From the NCBI RefSeq assembly GCF_022811925.1, contig NZ_CP065511.1:3899501-3963500 (forward strand): DNA of 64,000 nucleotides. The letters are read 5' to 3'. Made by a program: the position numbers and the translations under genes. The DNA comes from Cytobacillus oceanisediminis (GTDB lineage Bacteria; Bacillota; Bacilli; Bacillales; Cytobacillaceae). The notes under the pieces were generated by a model. That model did no database searches and had not been told where the DNA came from. It saw only the letters and a list, made by a program, of their open reading frames with translations. Positions 51,781 through 60,886 of this stretch are shown here, one piece after another; within the stretch, counting starts at the first letter, position 1; each line of letters begins with the position of its first letter.

Positions 51781-52024
51781 ATTCCTTCTCCCATCCAGAC
51801 TTTCACTGTCGGCTTTGGAGTTTCACCAAATCCACCGTTTTCATAAGAGAAAAGCGGAAGGCGCCTGGAGCTAGACACTTATCTAGCTTCAGAATTTATG
51901 CAAACTTATCTTTTTGAAAAGCGCAAGCACCTTGCATCTCTACTAATAAAACCGGGTCACGGACTAAGAGGGCGTACCCTCATCACCGCCGGTTGGGAAT
52001 TTCACCCTGCCCCGAAGGAAATCC
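51781..52024 (-). promoter_or_regulatory. FMN riboswitch with long insert in the variable stem
   Basis: The minus strand shows the RFN core: TTCGGGGCAGGGTGAAATTC, CCGGCGGTGATGAG, GTCCGTGACCCGG, GGTGGATTTGGTGAAACTCC, GCCGACAGTGAAAGTC and GGATGGGAGAAGGA. Between GACCCGG and CGGTGGATT, where about 10-15 nt are usual, lie about 110 nt (51837-51948) with repeat-like sequence. FMN binding should stop rib transcription. Confidence 0.93.
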
Positions 52025-52034
52025 TATTCTATTA

Positions 52035-52075
52035 TAAGAATCTTACCATGAATAGTCGGAATATACAAAGAGAAT
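52035..52075 (-). promoter_or_regulatory. probable rib operon promoter
   Basis: TTGTAT, 17 bp, TAAGAT on the minus strand, just upstream of the FMN riboswitch; a TATAAT also lies at its downstream edge. Confidence 0.5.
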
Positions 52076-52150
52076 TGCTTGTGAAAGAATTGAAACTTTT
52101 GCTTTAAACAGCCGTATAGTTAACTATAGAAGAAGGAGAGGACTTTAAAT

Positions 52151-52972
52151 ATGATTGAACCAAGAGAACATCTAATAAATGAATTAAGAAAATGTGAAGA
52201 ATGGGAAAAAGACCAAGGTGATTTATGGTTTTGGGAGAAGCTGGGAAGACTCCCTTTTAAACTTATTGATAGATTCACACCGGAGTTCATACAAAAAAAG
52301 GTTGGAGTGATTCTTGATGAGCTTGGCACATATATTCAATCAGGAGGAAGATATTTAAGTTCAGCTTCGGCGTTAAAGAATTATTATCCTGAACAAAATA
52401 TTCATACCTTACAGGATGTAGAAGCCCTGCCCATATCAAAGATGGATGAAGCCGCCGAAAAGCTAAGCTCAAACCGTAAAAGAACCGCTGCATTGCAAGG
52501 TGCTAGTACCGGGGTCGGAGGGATTTTCACCCTGACGATTGATATCCCTCTTCTCCTTGGCATTCAGCTAAAAACTCTGCAGGATATCGCGATTTGCTAT
52601 GGCTTTGATCCAGCTGATAAGAATGAAAGAATGTTCATCGTAAAAATTCTGCAATTTGTTTCCAGTGACATTGTAGGAAAAAAAGCCATTCTGCAGCAGC
52701 TTTCCATGTTTGGTTCTAAAGAAGACGGATCAAAAAGGGAAGTCGTTTCAGAGCTTCAGGGATGGAGAGAAGTTGTGTTTTCTTACAGGGATCAAATTGG
52801 CTGGAAAAAACTTTTCCAAATGATCCCGATAGCCGGACTGCTGTTTGGGGCTTTCATAAATCGCTCAGCCGTAAATGACATTGCCGAAGCAGGCATTATG
52901 CTATACCGAAAAAGAGTAATCGTTAATCGTCTGCACCAGAATAGGATTACAGAAATAAAACCGGAGAGCTAA
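52151..52972 (+). CDS. EcsC family protein
   Basis: A 273-aa protein matching the EcsC/YaaC-like family. The N-terminal half is soluble and charged. The middle (ASTGVGGIFTLTIDIPLLLGIQLKTLQDIAICYGFD, about residues 117-152) is the conserved hydrophobic core, followed by a short membrane-like IPIAGLLFGAFINRSAV near 235. Members are peripheral membrane proteins of unclear function. AGAAGGAGAGG precedes the ATG, and it has its own terminator. Confidence 0.8.
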   Translation: MIEPREHLINELRKCEEWEKDQGDLWFWEKLGRLPFKLIDRFTPEFIQKKVGVILDELGTYIQSGGRYLSSASALKNYYPEQNIHTLQDVEALPISKMDEAAEKLSSNRKRTAALQGASTGVGGIFTLTIDIPLLLGIQLKTLQDIAICYGFDPADKNERMFIVKILQFVSSDIVGKKAILQQLSMFGSKEDGSKREVVSELQGWREVVFSYRDQIGWKKLFQMIPIAGLLFGAFINRSAVNDIAEAGIMLYRKRVIVNRLHQNRITEIKPES

Positions 52973-52990
52973 AATGGCTCTCCGGTTTTA
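52959..52990 (+). terminator. terminator of the EcsC gene
   Basis: AACCGGAGAGC pairs with GCTCTCCGGTT, followed by TTATTT; it also lies next to the end of the convergent thioredoxin gene. Confidence 0.8.
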
Positions 52991-52991
52991 T

Positions 52992-53567
52992 TTAAGGAAG
53001 CTTTTTGATCTCCTTCTCCATATACTCTTCATTTAAAGCTCCCAAAACTTTCTCTCTAATAACACCATCAGAATCAATAAAATAGCTTGTAGGATAAGCC
53101 ATTATATTATAGTCAGAACCCGCCTCTCCTTTTACATCCATAGGAATTGTAAAAGTCAGCCCCAGCTCTTTTACGAATTTCTCTGCGTCACTGCTATTTT
53201 TTTCTGTGTTTGTGAGATTGACGGCTAGAATATCGAAATTTTCATCTTTATACTTGTTATACAGCTTCTCCATATGCGGCATTTCCGCACGGCAAGGAGG
53301 ACACCAGCTTGCCCAGAAATTTAAAAGCACTGCCTTGCCCCTGTAGTCGGAGAGTTTTACTGGGTTTCCTTCCATATCTGACAGTTCAAAATCAGGAGCA
53401 AGATTTCCTTTCTCAAGACCAACAGGCAAATCTTCAGGATCTTCCATTTTATCGTATTTCTGCATTTGTCCGGCTTGCTCTACTACCCCTTTTTCCTTGA
53501 GAATTGTTTTGTCAACAATAAACAGCAAAAGGACAATAACCGCGGCTGCGAGTAGAAATTTTTTCAT
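52992..53567 (-). CDS. ResA-like membrane-anchored thiol-disulfide oxidoreductase
   Basis: Thioredoxin-fold protein of 191 aa with an N-terminal membrane anchor (about 4-19). The active site WCPPC (Cys89, Cys92) sits in NFWASWCPPCRAEMP, and the cis-Pro is in MAYPTSYF. The domain faces outside and reduces or reshuffles disulfides in exported proteins. It resembles YneN/ResA/StoA; the exact paralog is not determined. Confidence 0.88.
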   Translation of the reverse strand: MKKFLLAAAVIVLLLFIVDKTILKEKGVVEQAGQMQKYDKMEDPEDLPVGLEKGNLAPDFELSDMEGNPVKLSDYRGKAVLLNFWASWCPPCRAEMPHMEKLYNKYKDENFDILAVNLTNTEKNSSDAEKFVKELGLTFTIPMDVKGEAGSDYNIMAYPTSYFIDSDGVIREKVLGALNEEYMEKEIKKLP

Positions 53568-53656
53568 TCCAACACCTCTATACTGATATCCCTATATATT
53601 AGCTGAACTTATCATACTATATGGGGAATATAGAATCTATAAATGTGCACTCTGTT

Positions 53657-54445
53657 TTAGTGATTGCGGTAAAGAAAAAACGTCGCAAAAATGGCATAAA
53701 TTCTAAGCTTTTCTTTTGCTGTCAGACCCTCATCAAAAGAAAGTACAGGTGTATTGGGGTCCCTAAACTGCTGCCCCCATTCAAGCGGCATCCATCCTTT
53801 GCGAAGACGTGCAATCCTTTTTGATTTCTCATCAAGAACTTGAAAATCCGTATGGAAAAAGGTTTTAGCAATGGAATATCGATCACAGCCATTCTCAAAT
53901 ACCAGTTTGGATCCATCTTTTTTATTAATTATTGTTTCTTTGCAGGAGTCTTTCGCAAACGAAATATTCATGCCTTTTTTATCGATTAGGATTGATGCCT
54001 CCAGATTATCTTTATGATCGTAGATTCCCAGCCTTCTTGGAAAAAGCCGGTCCAAAAAATAAGGCAAGAACCATCGAAACTTCCACATTTTCATATCCCT
54101 GATTTCACCAACCTGCCTTCCTTCCGGATCAAAAAGCACCATTCTAAGGGCGGGAGCCGGCATAAAAGCGATCATCAAATTTGACTGGCATAAGAATGAG
54201 AGAAGGGCTTGTCTGCTTTTCTTGGAATTTCCCTCCTCAATCTCAGCCGCCCTTTGCTTATTCAGCAAGTGAATTTGATGGCACAGAAAACTATATATGA
54301 TGAAAGGGATTAGAAAAAGAATTAAATTAGTCCGTGGAAATTCATTTATTAAAACCAATAGAAGGAAAAATGGAGGTACAAGTGCGGCAAGGCTAGCATT
54401 TATTGAGATGTCAGCTGTTTTCCGGTAATATTGCTGGATATTCAT
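53657..54445 (-). CDS. membrane protein of unknown function (262 aa)
   Basis: Two N-terminal membrane helices (about 17-32 and 41-57) are followed by a cytosolic helix and a beta-rich C-terminal domain of about 150 residues (AFMPAPALRMVLFDPEGRQVGEI ... DHKDNLEASILIDKKG). The domain has the repeat-hairpin look of LURP/tubby-like folds, but I cannot confirm this. No catalytic motif is seen. It is a single gene. Confidence 0.65.
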   Translation of the reverse strand: MNIQQYYRKTADISINASLAALVPPFFLLLVLINEFPRTNLILFLIPFIIYSFLCHQIHLLNKQRAAEIEEGNSKKSRQALLSFLCQSNLMIAFMPAPALRMVLFDPEGRQVGEIRDMKMWKFRWFLPYFLDRLFPRRLGIYDHKDNLEASILIDKKGMNISFAKDSCKETIINKKDGSKLVFENGCDRYSIAKTFFHTDFQVLDEKSKRIARLRKGWMPLEWGQQFRDPNTPVLSFDEGLTAKEKLRIYAIFATFFLYRNH

Positions 54446-54607
54446 TAGTATGTCTCCCCCGCTATATGTATTTCTCTATATTCTATTAAATAGTTCCAAA
54501 AAAAATGAATTTTTGGCAGGATTTTATGAAGGGGAAATATTGCTGCATCTGCAGATAGTCTGTTTGAGTTTTTCGTTAACATCTTTATTCGCTGATTTTC
54601 CTTCAAA

Positions 54608-54640
54608 TAAAAAAGCTGACGGACACTTTCCGCCAGCTCG
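54608..54640 (-). terminator. terminator of the subtilisin-like protease gene
   Basis: AGCTGGCGG...CCGTCAGCT, then T6 on the minus strand. Confidence 0.8.
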
Positions 54641-54650
54641 TTTGATGGAA

Positions 54651-55991
54651 TTATTTTAAAGCATTAACTGCATTAATTAGCCCATGGCCAGATTGTTCGT
54701 CGTATCCAGGCTTGAAGATATCTTCTGATGAAGATTGAATGATCTGCTTTACTTGTGAAGGAGAGATTTGGTCTTTCCCATGTTTTGCAATGATAACACC
54801 AGCCAGTGCCGCAACTTTCGGAGCAGCCATAGAAGTCCCGCCTTTATACCCATACCCGCCGCCAGGGATTGTGGCTAATGCCAAATAAGTATTGTCTCTG
54901 CCAGCTCCAGTATTTGGATCATAGTTTGGTCCCAGGTCTCCGCCAGGTGCCATGACATCAATTTTGCCGACACCGTAATTGGAATAGAAAGCAAGATTCT
55001 TTAAAGCGCCTCCCGCAGATACACGAATCATCAATTGACTGCTGGGGCTTCTGTGTGTTGCACCGTTATCAGAACCTGACAGCTGTCCCGGGCTCTTTAA
55101 ATCAACAGCGTTATTGCCTGCTGAACCAACTACAGTAACACCTTTTTGAATCGCATATTTGATGGCTCTGTTAAACATTTGCACGTCCGCTACAGTTTCC
55201 TTCGTTGCATATTCAGGATTCTGGAACCAATCATAGCCTCCAAGAGACATATTGACAACATCAACATTATCGTCTGCAGCCGTCATTAAAGCTTCGGCGA
55301 TATGGGAAGTCTCTGCGCCGCCAGTAGGGCCAAATACACGGTAAGCCGCAACCTTCAAGTCAGGTCCGACACCCATCGTTCTTCCTTTCGCTGCGATGGA
55401 TCCTGCAACATGCGTTCCATGGCTGTTTTCATCCATTGGATCTGGATAGCCAGGAACAAAGGATTTACCATATGCGTAATTTTCTTTTAAATCTGGATGA
55501 TTATAGTCAATACCTGTGTCAATTACACCAACAACGATATCTTTACCGTCAGCTGTCTTTCCAGTTCCTCCTGGAAGATTCCATGACGCACCATCATTCG
55601 TTACTTGTTTGATATCCCATTGTAGACTGTTATATAAATCAGCATTATCTAACGGAAGATCTGCATCTACTGCAGGAGCTTCGGGATAAATAACATTTTC
55701 AGCCCCAGCAGACAATACCAAGGAAGACTTCCGGATTTCATTAAGAAAATTAGGATTTGCTGATGTAACCTCAACAGCTCCTAATTTGTCAAGCTTATTC
55801 TCTACTTGTCCTCCAGATTTTCTCACTAATTCTGTATAGCCTGCAGGAAGCTTTGCTTCATCTTTGAAAACGACTAAATAACTCTTTTCAACCGTTTGGG
55901 CTTGTCCAATGCTGACAGAACCCGCAAAAACAGCTGAGGCACATAATGCCAAACTTAATGTACCCGTTACGATGCCCTTCTTGATATTCAT
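54651..55991 (-). CDS. secreted S8 subtilisin-like serine protease
   Basis: Exported protease of 446 aa. It has a signal peptide (1 to about 31) and an I9-like propeptide with YLVVFKDEAKLPAGY (about 38-105). The catalytic triad is Asp158 (VIDTGID), His191 (HGTHVAG) and Ser387 (GTSMAAP), with the oxyanion Asn in SAGNNA at 290-295. It digests extracellular protein. A single gene, with a GGGGG-type site before ATG 55991. Confidence 0.92.
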   Translation of the reverse strand: MNIKKGIVTGTLSLALCASAVFAGSVSIGQAQTVEKSYLVVFKDEAKLPAGYTELVRKSGGQVENKLDKLGAVEVTSANPNFLNEIRKSSLVLSAGAENVIYPEAPAVDADLPLDNADLYNSLQWDIKQVTNDGASWNLPGGTGKTADGKDIVVGVIDTGIDYNHPDLKENYAYGKSFVPGYPDPMDENSHGTHVAGSIAAKGRTMGVGPDLKVAAYRVFGPTGGAETSHIAEALMTAADDNVDVVNMSLGGYDWFQNPEYATKETVADVQMFNRAIKYAIQKGVTVVGSAGNNAVDLKSPGQLSGSDNGATHRSPSSQLMIRVSAGGALKNLAFYSNYGVGKIDVMAPGGDLGPNYDPNTGAGRDNTYLALATIPGGGYGYKGGTSMAAPKVAALAGVIIAKHGKDQISPSQVKQIIQSSSEDIFKPGYDEQSGHGLINAVNALK

Positions 55992-56227
55992 TTTTTATTG
56001 AGACCCCCTTATATTTTCTAATTTTCATTATATTCAAAATAAAGATATCGACAATCTTTGTATTTCGACATACTTTTTCGTCATTTTGCAGAAAACAATA
56101 CTTCAAACCCATTTCACTTACATAAATACCATATTTTTTAAGTTTGTCTGGGTCTATTAGCTTGATTCTCAATCAAAAACTTTGTTTGTTCCTCGACAAC
56201 ACTGTCGAAAAGACAAGACTATTTCCT

Positions 56228-56260
56228 TAATAAAAAACCGCATCTTATTAGATACGGCTT
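56228..56260 (-). terminator. terminator of the patatin gene
   Basis: CCGTATC/GATGCGG around 6 bases, then T6 on the minus strand. Confidence 0.75.
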
Positions 56261-56262
56261 GG

Positions 56263-57108
56263 CTAAAATTGATTGATTCTCTCAAAGGATTTTCTTGCAT
56301 CTTCATATCCTTGCAGATATAACTTTTCCAGTTTTTGAGGATTCCGTTCCATCCGTCCCACTGTTAATGGCTCCTGCGGCTGGATGACAAGAACTGTCCC
56401 ATTCTTCTCTTCCTGTTCAACATAGCGGAGGGTCTCATTATAAGTCCGGCAGCGTTCCGCCAATGCTTTCTGAAGCCCAGTGTACTGCGGATATTTCCTT
56501 TTGACCATAAAAGTAAATTTAGATGGCTTCTTGGAATATCCCCTGTTTCTTGTCAAGATTACTATATTTTTTTTGAATCCATCTTGCTGGGCTTTTTTAA
56601 TTGGTATAGGGTCGCTGATTCCGCCATCAAGGAGGACCCGGCTATTAAAATCTACCTCCGGAGCAATAAAAGGCAAGGAACTGGATGCTTTTAAAACCTT
56701 AAGCATATCTTTGCCATAATCTTTTTTACTGAAATACACCGGTTTACCTGTATGGCAATCTGTTGTTCCAATGACAAATTCAGACTCATTTTTATAAAAC
56801 TCATCATAGTGATATGGGACAAGTTTATTCGGTATTTCATCAAAAATAAAATCCATCCCGAAAAACTGACGGGATTTAAAGTAATTCCGCCATGAGATAT
56901 ATCGGGGATCTGTAACATAGTCCACATTCACAATTCTATTCCTGCCCTTTTGCTTGGACAAGTAAGAAGCTGCATTGCAAGCCCCTGCAGAAACTCCAAT
57001 TACATAAGGAAAGCAGAGGTCCTGTTCAAGAAAATATTCGAGAACCCCCGCTGTGTATACTCCTCGCATTCCTCCGCCTTCAAGCACCAGACCCGCTTCA
57101 CTGATCAA
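56263..57108 (-). CDS. patatin-like phospholipase
   Basis: Hydrolase of 281 aa. The oxyanion loop EGGGMRGV is at 10-17, nucleophile Ser40 is in GVSAG, and Asp161 is in the LLDGGISDP motif, together forming the patatin Ser-Asp dyad. It is YjjU-like and probably a cytosolic lipid acyl hydrolase. The start is TTG at 57108, 7 bases after AAAGGAAG; no ATG in frame is better placed. Confidence 0.88.
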   Translation of the reverse strand: MISEAGLVLEGGGMRGVYTAGVLEYFLEQDLCFPYVIGVSAGACNAASYLSKQKGRNRIVNVDYVTDPRYISWRNYFKSRQFFGMDFIFDEIPNKLVPYHYDEFYKNESEFVIGTTDCHTGKPVYFSKKDYGKDMLKVLKASSSLPFIAPEVDFNSRVLLDGGISDPIPIKKAQQDGFKKNIVILTRNRGYSKKPSKFTFMVKRKYPQYTGLQKALAERCRTYNETLRYVEQEEKNGTVLVIQPQEPLTVGRMERNPQKLEKLYLQGYEDARKSFERINQF

Positions 57109-57173
57109 CCTTCATCTTCCTTTCATTCTTTTAAAGCTATACTACCAAAATATTAACCTCTCCATATACAAAT

Positions 57174-57206
57174 ATGCCCAAAAAGAAAGAACATGCCATG
57201 AATTCA
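57174..57206 (-). terminator. terminator of the ABC exporter operon
   Basis: GAACTTGCC pairs with GGCATGTTC (one T-T mismatch), followed by TTTCTTTTT on the minus strand. Confidence 0.6.
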
Positions 57207-57980
57207 GGCAAGTTCCCTTCTTTTAAAAATAGCAATTGATGCAAGCATGGAAAGAATAATTGTAAACACAGAAACAATGATACTCGGCAATACTTCATCC
57301 GGGAAATTCCGGCCCATAATAAAAGCATTCGTATAAGCAGACAGAAGGGCCGGACTCCACTCCAGCAGATGAGAAAGCGAACTGCTCAAAAGGCTTAATA
57401 TGACTATGATGCCAATACTGATAAATCCGATCGCACCAGGAGATTTTATAAAAGTATTGAACAGTATTACTACAGTTACTATAAGGGTAAGCCAGATACC
57501 ATAAACAAAGAAAGATTGGAGAAAATCCGAAAAAGGAATAAATTCAAACAATATGCCTACATAGTACCAGGAGAGGAAGTAACCTAAAAAATATGAGAAC
57601 CATATGAGAATCATAGAACCAGCCCACTTTGAAGTTACAAACCGAGCGTATGAAACAGGCTTCACCAGTATAAGCCCCGCCACACCGCATTTCCTTTCCC
57701 CAGCAATAGTCCCCATTGTAATTAATACAATAATAAGCACACCAAACGTATTGAACTGGCTAAGACTTGCAGCGAGTGCTTCACCTGCAGAAGGAACAGG
57801 AAGCTCGATGACTGCCCCTTCCGGAAGACCGCCTAAAGAATCAATAATCTGAGGCATATAATATAATGTCAGCGGCTCTTTTACAGCTATCAAAATAAAA
57901 GTAAGAGGCACCCAGATCCACTTGTAATTTCTGGACATTTCAAGCATTTCTTTTTTAAATAAAGTTAACCATTGGTTCAT
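57204..57980 (-). CDS. ABC-2 type transporter permease (YxlG-like)
   Basis: Membrane subunit of 258 aa with six helices. The cytosolic start LFKKEMLEMSRNYKWIW and GTIAGERKCGVAGLILVKPVS (about 90-112) are ABC-2 family marks. It overlaps the ATPase gene by 4 bases. With the ATPase and a PLDc_N-type peptide it mirrors yxlE-yxlF-yxlG of the B. subtilis sigY operon; the cargo is unknown. Confidence 0.85.
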   Translation of the reverse strand: MNQWLTLFKKEMLEMSRNYKWIWVPLTFILIAVKEPLTLYYMPQIIDSLGGLPEGAVIELPVPSAGEALAASLSQFNTFGVLIIVLITMGTIAGERKCGVAGLILVKPVSYARFVTSKWAGSMILIWFSYFLGYFLSWYYVGILFEFIPFSDFLQSFFVYGIWLTLIVTVVILFNTFIKSPGAIGFISIGIIVILSLLSSSLSHLLEWSPALLSAYTNAFIMGRNFPDEVLPSIIVSVFTIILSMLASIAIFKRRELA

Positions 57981-58882
57981 TTTCGCACCACCTTCATGAA
58001 GACATCCTCCAGGCTTGTTCTGCTGATTTCAAACTTAACCAGCGGCAAGTTCCGTTTCATAATCTCAGTTAAAAATAGTTTTCTGGCATATTCTATATCC
58101 TCAACCAAAAAACTCGCACACTCTCGATCCAATTTCATTGAAGAAACAGGCTGGAGCAGAGATAATTCTTCGGCAAATTGCGGAGTATTCTGCTTAAAAG
58201 CTAAGTCAATTTTTGCCTGCTGATGTTTAGCTCTCAGGTCTGCCATTGTTCCAGACTCAACCAATTCACCATTATGGAGAAATAGTATTTCATCACATAT
58301 TTCTTCGGCATCATTTAAGATATGTGTTGAAAACAGGATGGCAGTTTCTTTTTTCAGCTTATCCATCATTTCCAGCACTTCTCTGCGTCCAAAGGGATCA
58401 AGGGCAGAAACTGGTTCATCAAGCATGACGAGCTTCGGACGATGGATTATAGCCTGAGCGATTCCAAGCCGCTGCTTCATGCCTCCTGAATATTTTCCTA
58501 TACGGCGATTCTTTGCATCAGCTATGCCTGTAAGTTCAAGAAGCTCCTCTGCTCTGTCTTTGGCCGCTGCTTTCGATAGTCCAGTAAGCTGGCCGGCATA
58601 TTCAAGAAATTCCTTACCTGTCATCCATTCATAAAAAACGGGAAATTGAGGAAGATAGCCTATTAGTTTTCGGAAATCCGTTAATTCTCCCCCTTCAAAC
58701 ACGATCGAGCCGGAATCTGGCTTCATCAGGCCGGCAAGCATTTTTAGTGTGGTTGTTTTTCCTGCTCCGTTTGCTCCCAGAAGGGCAATACATTTTCCTT
58801 CAGACAATTGGAAGTCCAGACCTTTTATTACTTCCTGGTCCTGGAACTGCTTTTTAAGGTTCGTTATGCTTACAACCGGCAT
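57977..58882 (-). CDS. ABC transporter ATP-binding protein (YxlF-like)
   Basis: Cytosolic ATPase of 301 aa: Walker A GANGAGKT (36-43), signature YSGGMKQRLGIAQ, Walker B LVMLDEP and the ALDP D-loop. A C-terminal extension (about 220-301) is typical of ABC-2 exporters. The start MPVVSITNL at 58882 follows GGAAGGAG; the frame upstream overlaps the small membrane gene. Confidence 0.93.
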   Translation of the reverse strand: MPVVSITNLKKQFQDQEVIKGLDFQLSEGKCIALLGANGAGKTTTLKMLAGLMKPDSGSIVFEGGELTDFRKLIGYLPQFPVFYEWMTGKEFLEYAGQLTGLSKAAAKDRAEELLELTGIADAKNRRIGKYSGGMKQRLGIAQAIIHRPKLVMLDEPVSALDPFGRREVLEMMDKLKKETAILFSTHILNDAEEICDEILFLHNGELVESGTMADLRAKHQQAKIDLAFKQNTPQFAEELSLLQPVSSMKLDRECASFLVEDIEYARKLFLTEIMKRNLPLVKFEISRTSLEDVFMKVVRK

Positions 58883-58884
58883 TT

Positions 58885-59082
58885 TCAGCTTCTCCTTCCG
58901 AAAATAAAGTAAATAATTGGCCCAAACAGGTTTATAAATAAAATGACAAGAGCCCATACCCATTTTGGCCCATTTGGTTTTTCTATTTTTACCAGGTCAA
59001 TAATTGCAGCGGTCATTAAAATAAGCTGAATAATGATAATTGGTGCAAGGATTGCCCAGTTTATGCTTTCTATAAATTCCAT
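58885..59082 (-). CDS. small PLDc_N-type membrane protein (YxlE-like)
   Basis: A 65-residue protein with two helices (about 9-28 and 42-60) separated by KIEKPNGPKWVWAL, the PLD nuclease N-terminal (PLDc_N) motif. B. subtilis YxlE has the same size and position before yxlF and acts negatively on sigma-Y. Here sigY, yxlC and yxlD are absent. GAGGGAGG sets the start at 59082. Confidence 0.82.
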   Translation of the reverse strand: MEFIESINWAILAPIIIIQLILMTAAIIDLVKIEKPNGPKWVWALVILFINLFGPIIYFIFGRRS

Positions 59083-59165
59083 TATGATGTCCTCCCTCAT
59101 TTGCTATGTCATTCATAAGACGTGCAAGTTCAGAAAACGTTCACTTGAAATTCAGTTTTTTTCAA

Positions 59166-59200
59166 GCAAAAAAAACACCCCAATAATGGAGCGCTTCAAA
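59166..59200 (-). terminator. terminator of the WYL regulator gene
   Basis: CGCTCCA/TGGGGTG (with wobbles) around 4 bases, then T8 on the minus strand. Confidence 0.6.
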
Positions 59201-59222
59201 AGTTTAATAAAATAAGCAAGGA

Positions 59223-60224
59223 TTAATTCATTTCTTTTTCATAAACAGCCATCATATGGCGGATTTCGTTTGTTACTTGATCAATGAGTGAGGACGGCGA
59301 GAGTACCTTCGCCTGGTTACCCCAGTTGAGGAGCCATTTGACAAGACCATCACTCACAATGGCTTTTGCTGTTAAAACGAAATGGTTTTCATCAAGCTTT
59401 CTTATGTCTGCATCCCGCCCGAATTTATCAATTATCACGTTGATCAGATCGTTATGGAACCGGATTTTTATCCACTCTTCAGAGCCGGCATACATATGAA
59501 AGGTCGAGCTCACATACTTAGATACATCAAAGGGTTCATATGCGAACTGTTCTTCCGTTATATTTACATTGCGCAGACGGTCAATCCGGTAATGGCGGAT
59601 TTCTTCTTTAGCAAAGTAATAGGCTATTAAATAATAAAAATCATTTACCCAGGTGAGCGCCAGCGGCTTGACCCTGTATTGCCCTCCATTGTGGCTTAAA
59701 ACAAATTCCTTGTTGAGATTATATCTTCCATATTGAAATGTGACGATTCTCCGCTCGGAAATGGCTTCATGCAAATCATTGATAGCCAGCCGAACCAGTT
59801 TGCTTTCACTTTTTACAGAGGAATCGATCAAAATTTCATTATGCAGCTTTTTGGCATGATGAATGCTTGTCAGCTTTTTAATTTTCCGGATCAGCTGTTT
59901 CGTCTCCTCTTTCGTGATGAAGCGTGCAGAAGCAACGGCATCAATCAGCATACGCAATTCATAAAGCTCGAATAGACGGTATTGATGGCTGTAGAACTTC
60001 GGCATTCCCTCTTTTTCCTGGTTGATGGTAATATCGAATTTTGCTTCAATCAGATGTTCAATATCGTCCCTTAGTGAGTTTTTGTTTAATTTCACATCCG
60101 GTCCATATTCCTTTTTAAAGCATTCAGTTATATCGTCCAGTGTATATTCATTTTCTTCATCTGTCTGCTCTCTCAGAATATCCATAAGCTTGAGCATCCT
60201 TTGTTTGTTATCAAGTCTATTCAT
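59223..60224 (-). CDS. WYL-domain transcriptional regulator
   Basis: A 333-aa regulator with an N-terminal winged helix-turn-helix (about 5-70). A WYL domain follows (about 150-230; the signature appears as ALTWVNDFYYLIAYY and RHYRIDRL), then a C-terminal WCX part. WYL domains sense nucleotides or nucleic acids in many regulators (family knowledge). The target is unknown, and no defence genes are nearby. GGGGTGATG precedes the ATG. Confidence 0.88.
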   Translation of the reverse strand: MNRLDNKQRMLKLMDILREQTDEENEYTLDDITECFKKEYGPDVKLNKNSLRDDIEHLIEAKFDITINQEKEGMPKFYSHQYRLFELYELRMLIDAVASARFITKEETKQLIRKIKKLTSIHHAKKLHNEILIDSSVKSESKLVRLAINDLHEAISERRIVTFQYGRYNLNKEFVLSHNGGQYRVKPLALTWVNDFYYLIAYYFAKEEIRHYRIDRLRNVNITEEQFAYEPFDVSKYVSSTFHMYAGSEEWIKIRFHNDLINVIIDKFGRDADIRKLDENHFVLTAKAIVSDGLVKWLLNWGNQAKVLSPSSLIDQVTNEIRHMMAVYEKEMN

Positions 60225-60277
60225 TACATCACCCCGTGTACTTTATAACTAAAAGCTCTGCAGAGTTAATTATCCAT

Positions 60278-60312
60278 TAAAAAAAGCCCAGTGGCAACGG
60301 CCCTGGACTCTG
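60278..60312 (-). terminator. terminator of the DUF4870 gene
   Basis: GTCCAGGG...CTGGGC stem followed by T7 on the minus strand. Confidence 0.7.
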
Positions 60313-60317
60313 ATAAA

Positions 60318-60656
60318 TTACTTTAAAATCCTGAAAACTAAAGGTATTCTGTACTCCTTGCCCTCATACGCTTTGACTGCAGCTACTATCGTGAAAATAA
60401 AAGCAAGGATTCCCACGATCCAAATAGTAATCACCCCAATTAAGATGATCATAAGCACTACGCTGATGGCGCTGTAAATCGTATAGGAAATTAAAAAGTT
60501 TAAATATTCCTTGCCATGATAATCTACAAACTCAGAGTCATTCTTTTTTAAGAGCCAAATGATAAGCGGTCCGATAAAAGCTGTAAAAAAGCTGGTTACA
60601 TAGATGGCTGCTGCTAAAAGCCTTTCATCATTGGAAGGCATTTTATAATCATTCAT
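60318..60656 (-). CDS. DUF4870 domain-containing membrane protein
   Basis: A 112-residue protein with three helices. RLLAAAIYVTSFFTAFIGPLIIWLLKK, then FVDYHGKEYLNFLISY and a GILAFIFTIVAAVKAYEGKEYRIP tail match DUF4870 (YpzK/Tic20-like small membrane proteins). The function is unknown. AGGAGG precedes the ATG. Confidence 0.85.
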   Translation of the reverse strand: MNDYKMPSNDERLLAAAIYVTSFFTAFIGPLIIWLLKKNDSEFVDYHGKEYLNFLISYTIYSAISVVLMIILIGVITIWIVGILAFIFTIVAAVKAYEGKEYRIPLVFRILK

Positions 60657-60886
60657 TCTGTTTCCTCCTAATAATCCTCAATATATATTATGATTTCTTC
60701 TATATTATTTACGTTATTCATTTTAAAAGGTTTCATGTTTTTTTTAATTTTTGCACCCTTCCCCAAAATCCGTAAAACCTTAATTTCAAGTTCTTGATTG
60801 GGACAACTTGAATACAAATGTTAAAGACAGGCATTGCGCCATGACTTTGCCTAATTCTCATACCTGCTTAGGAAGGTGATATATAG

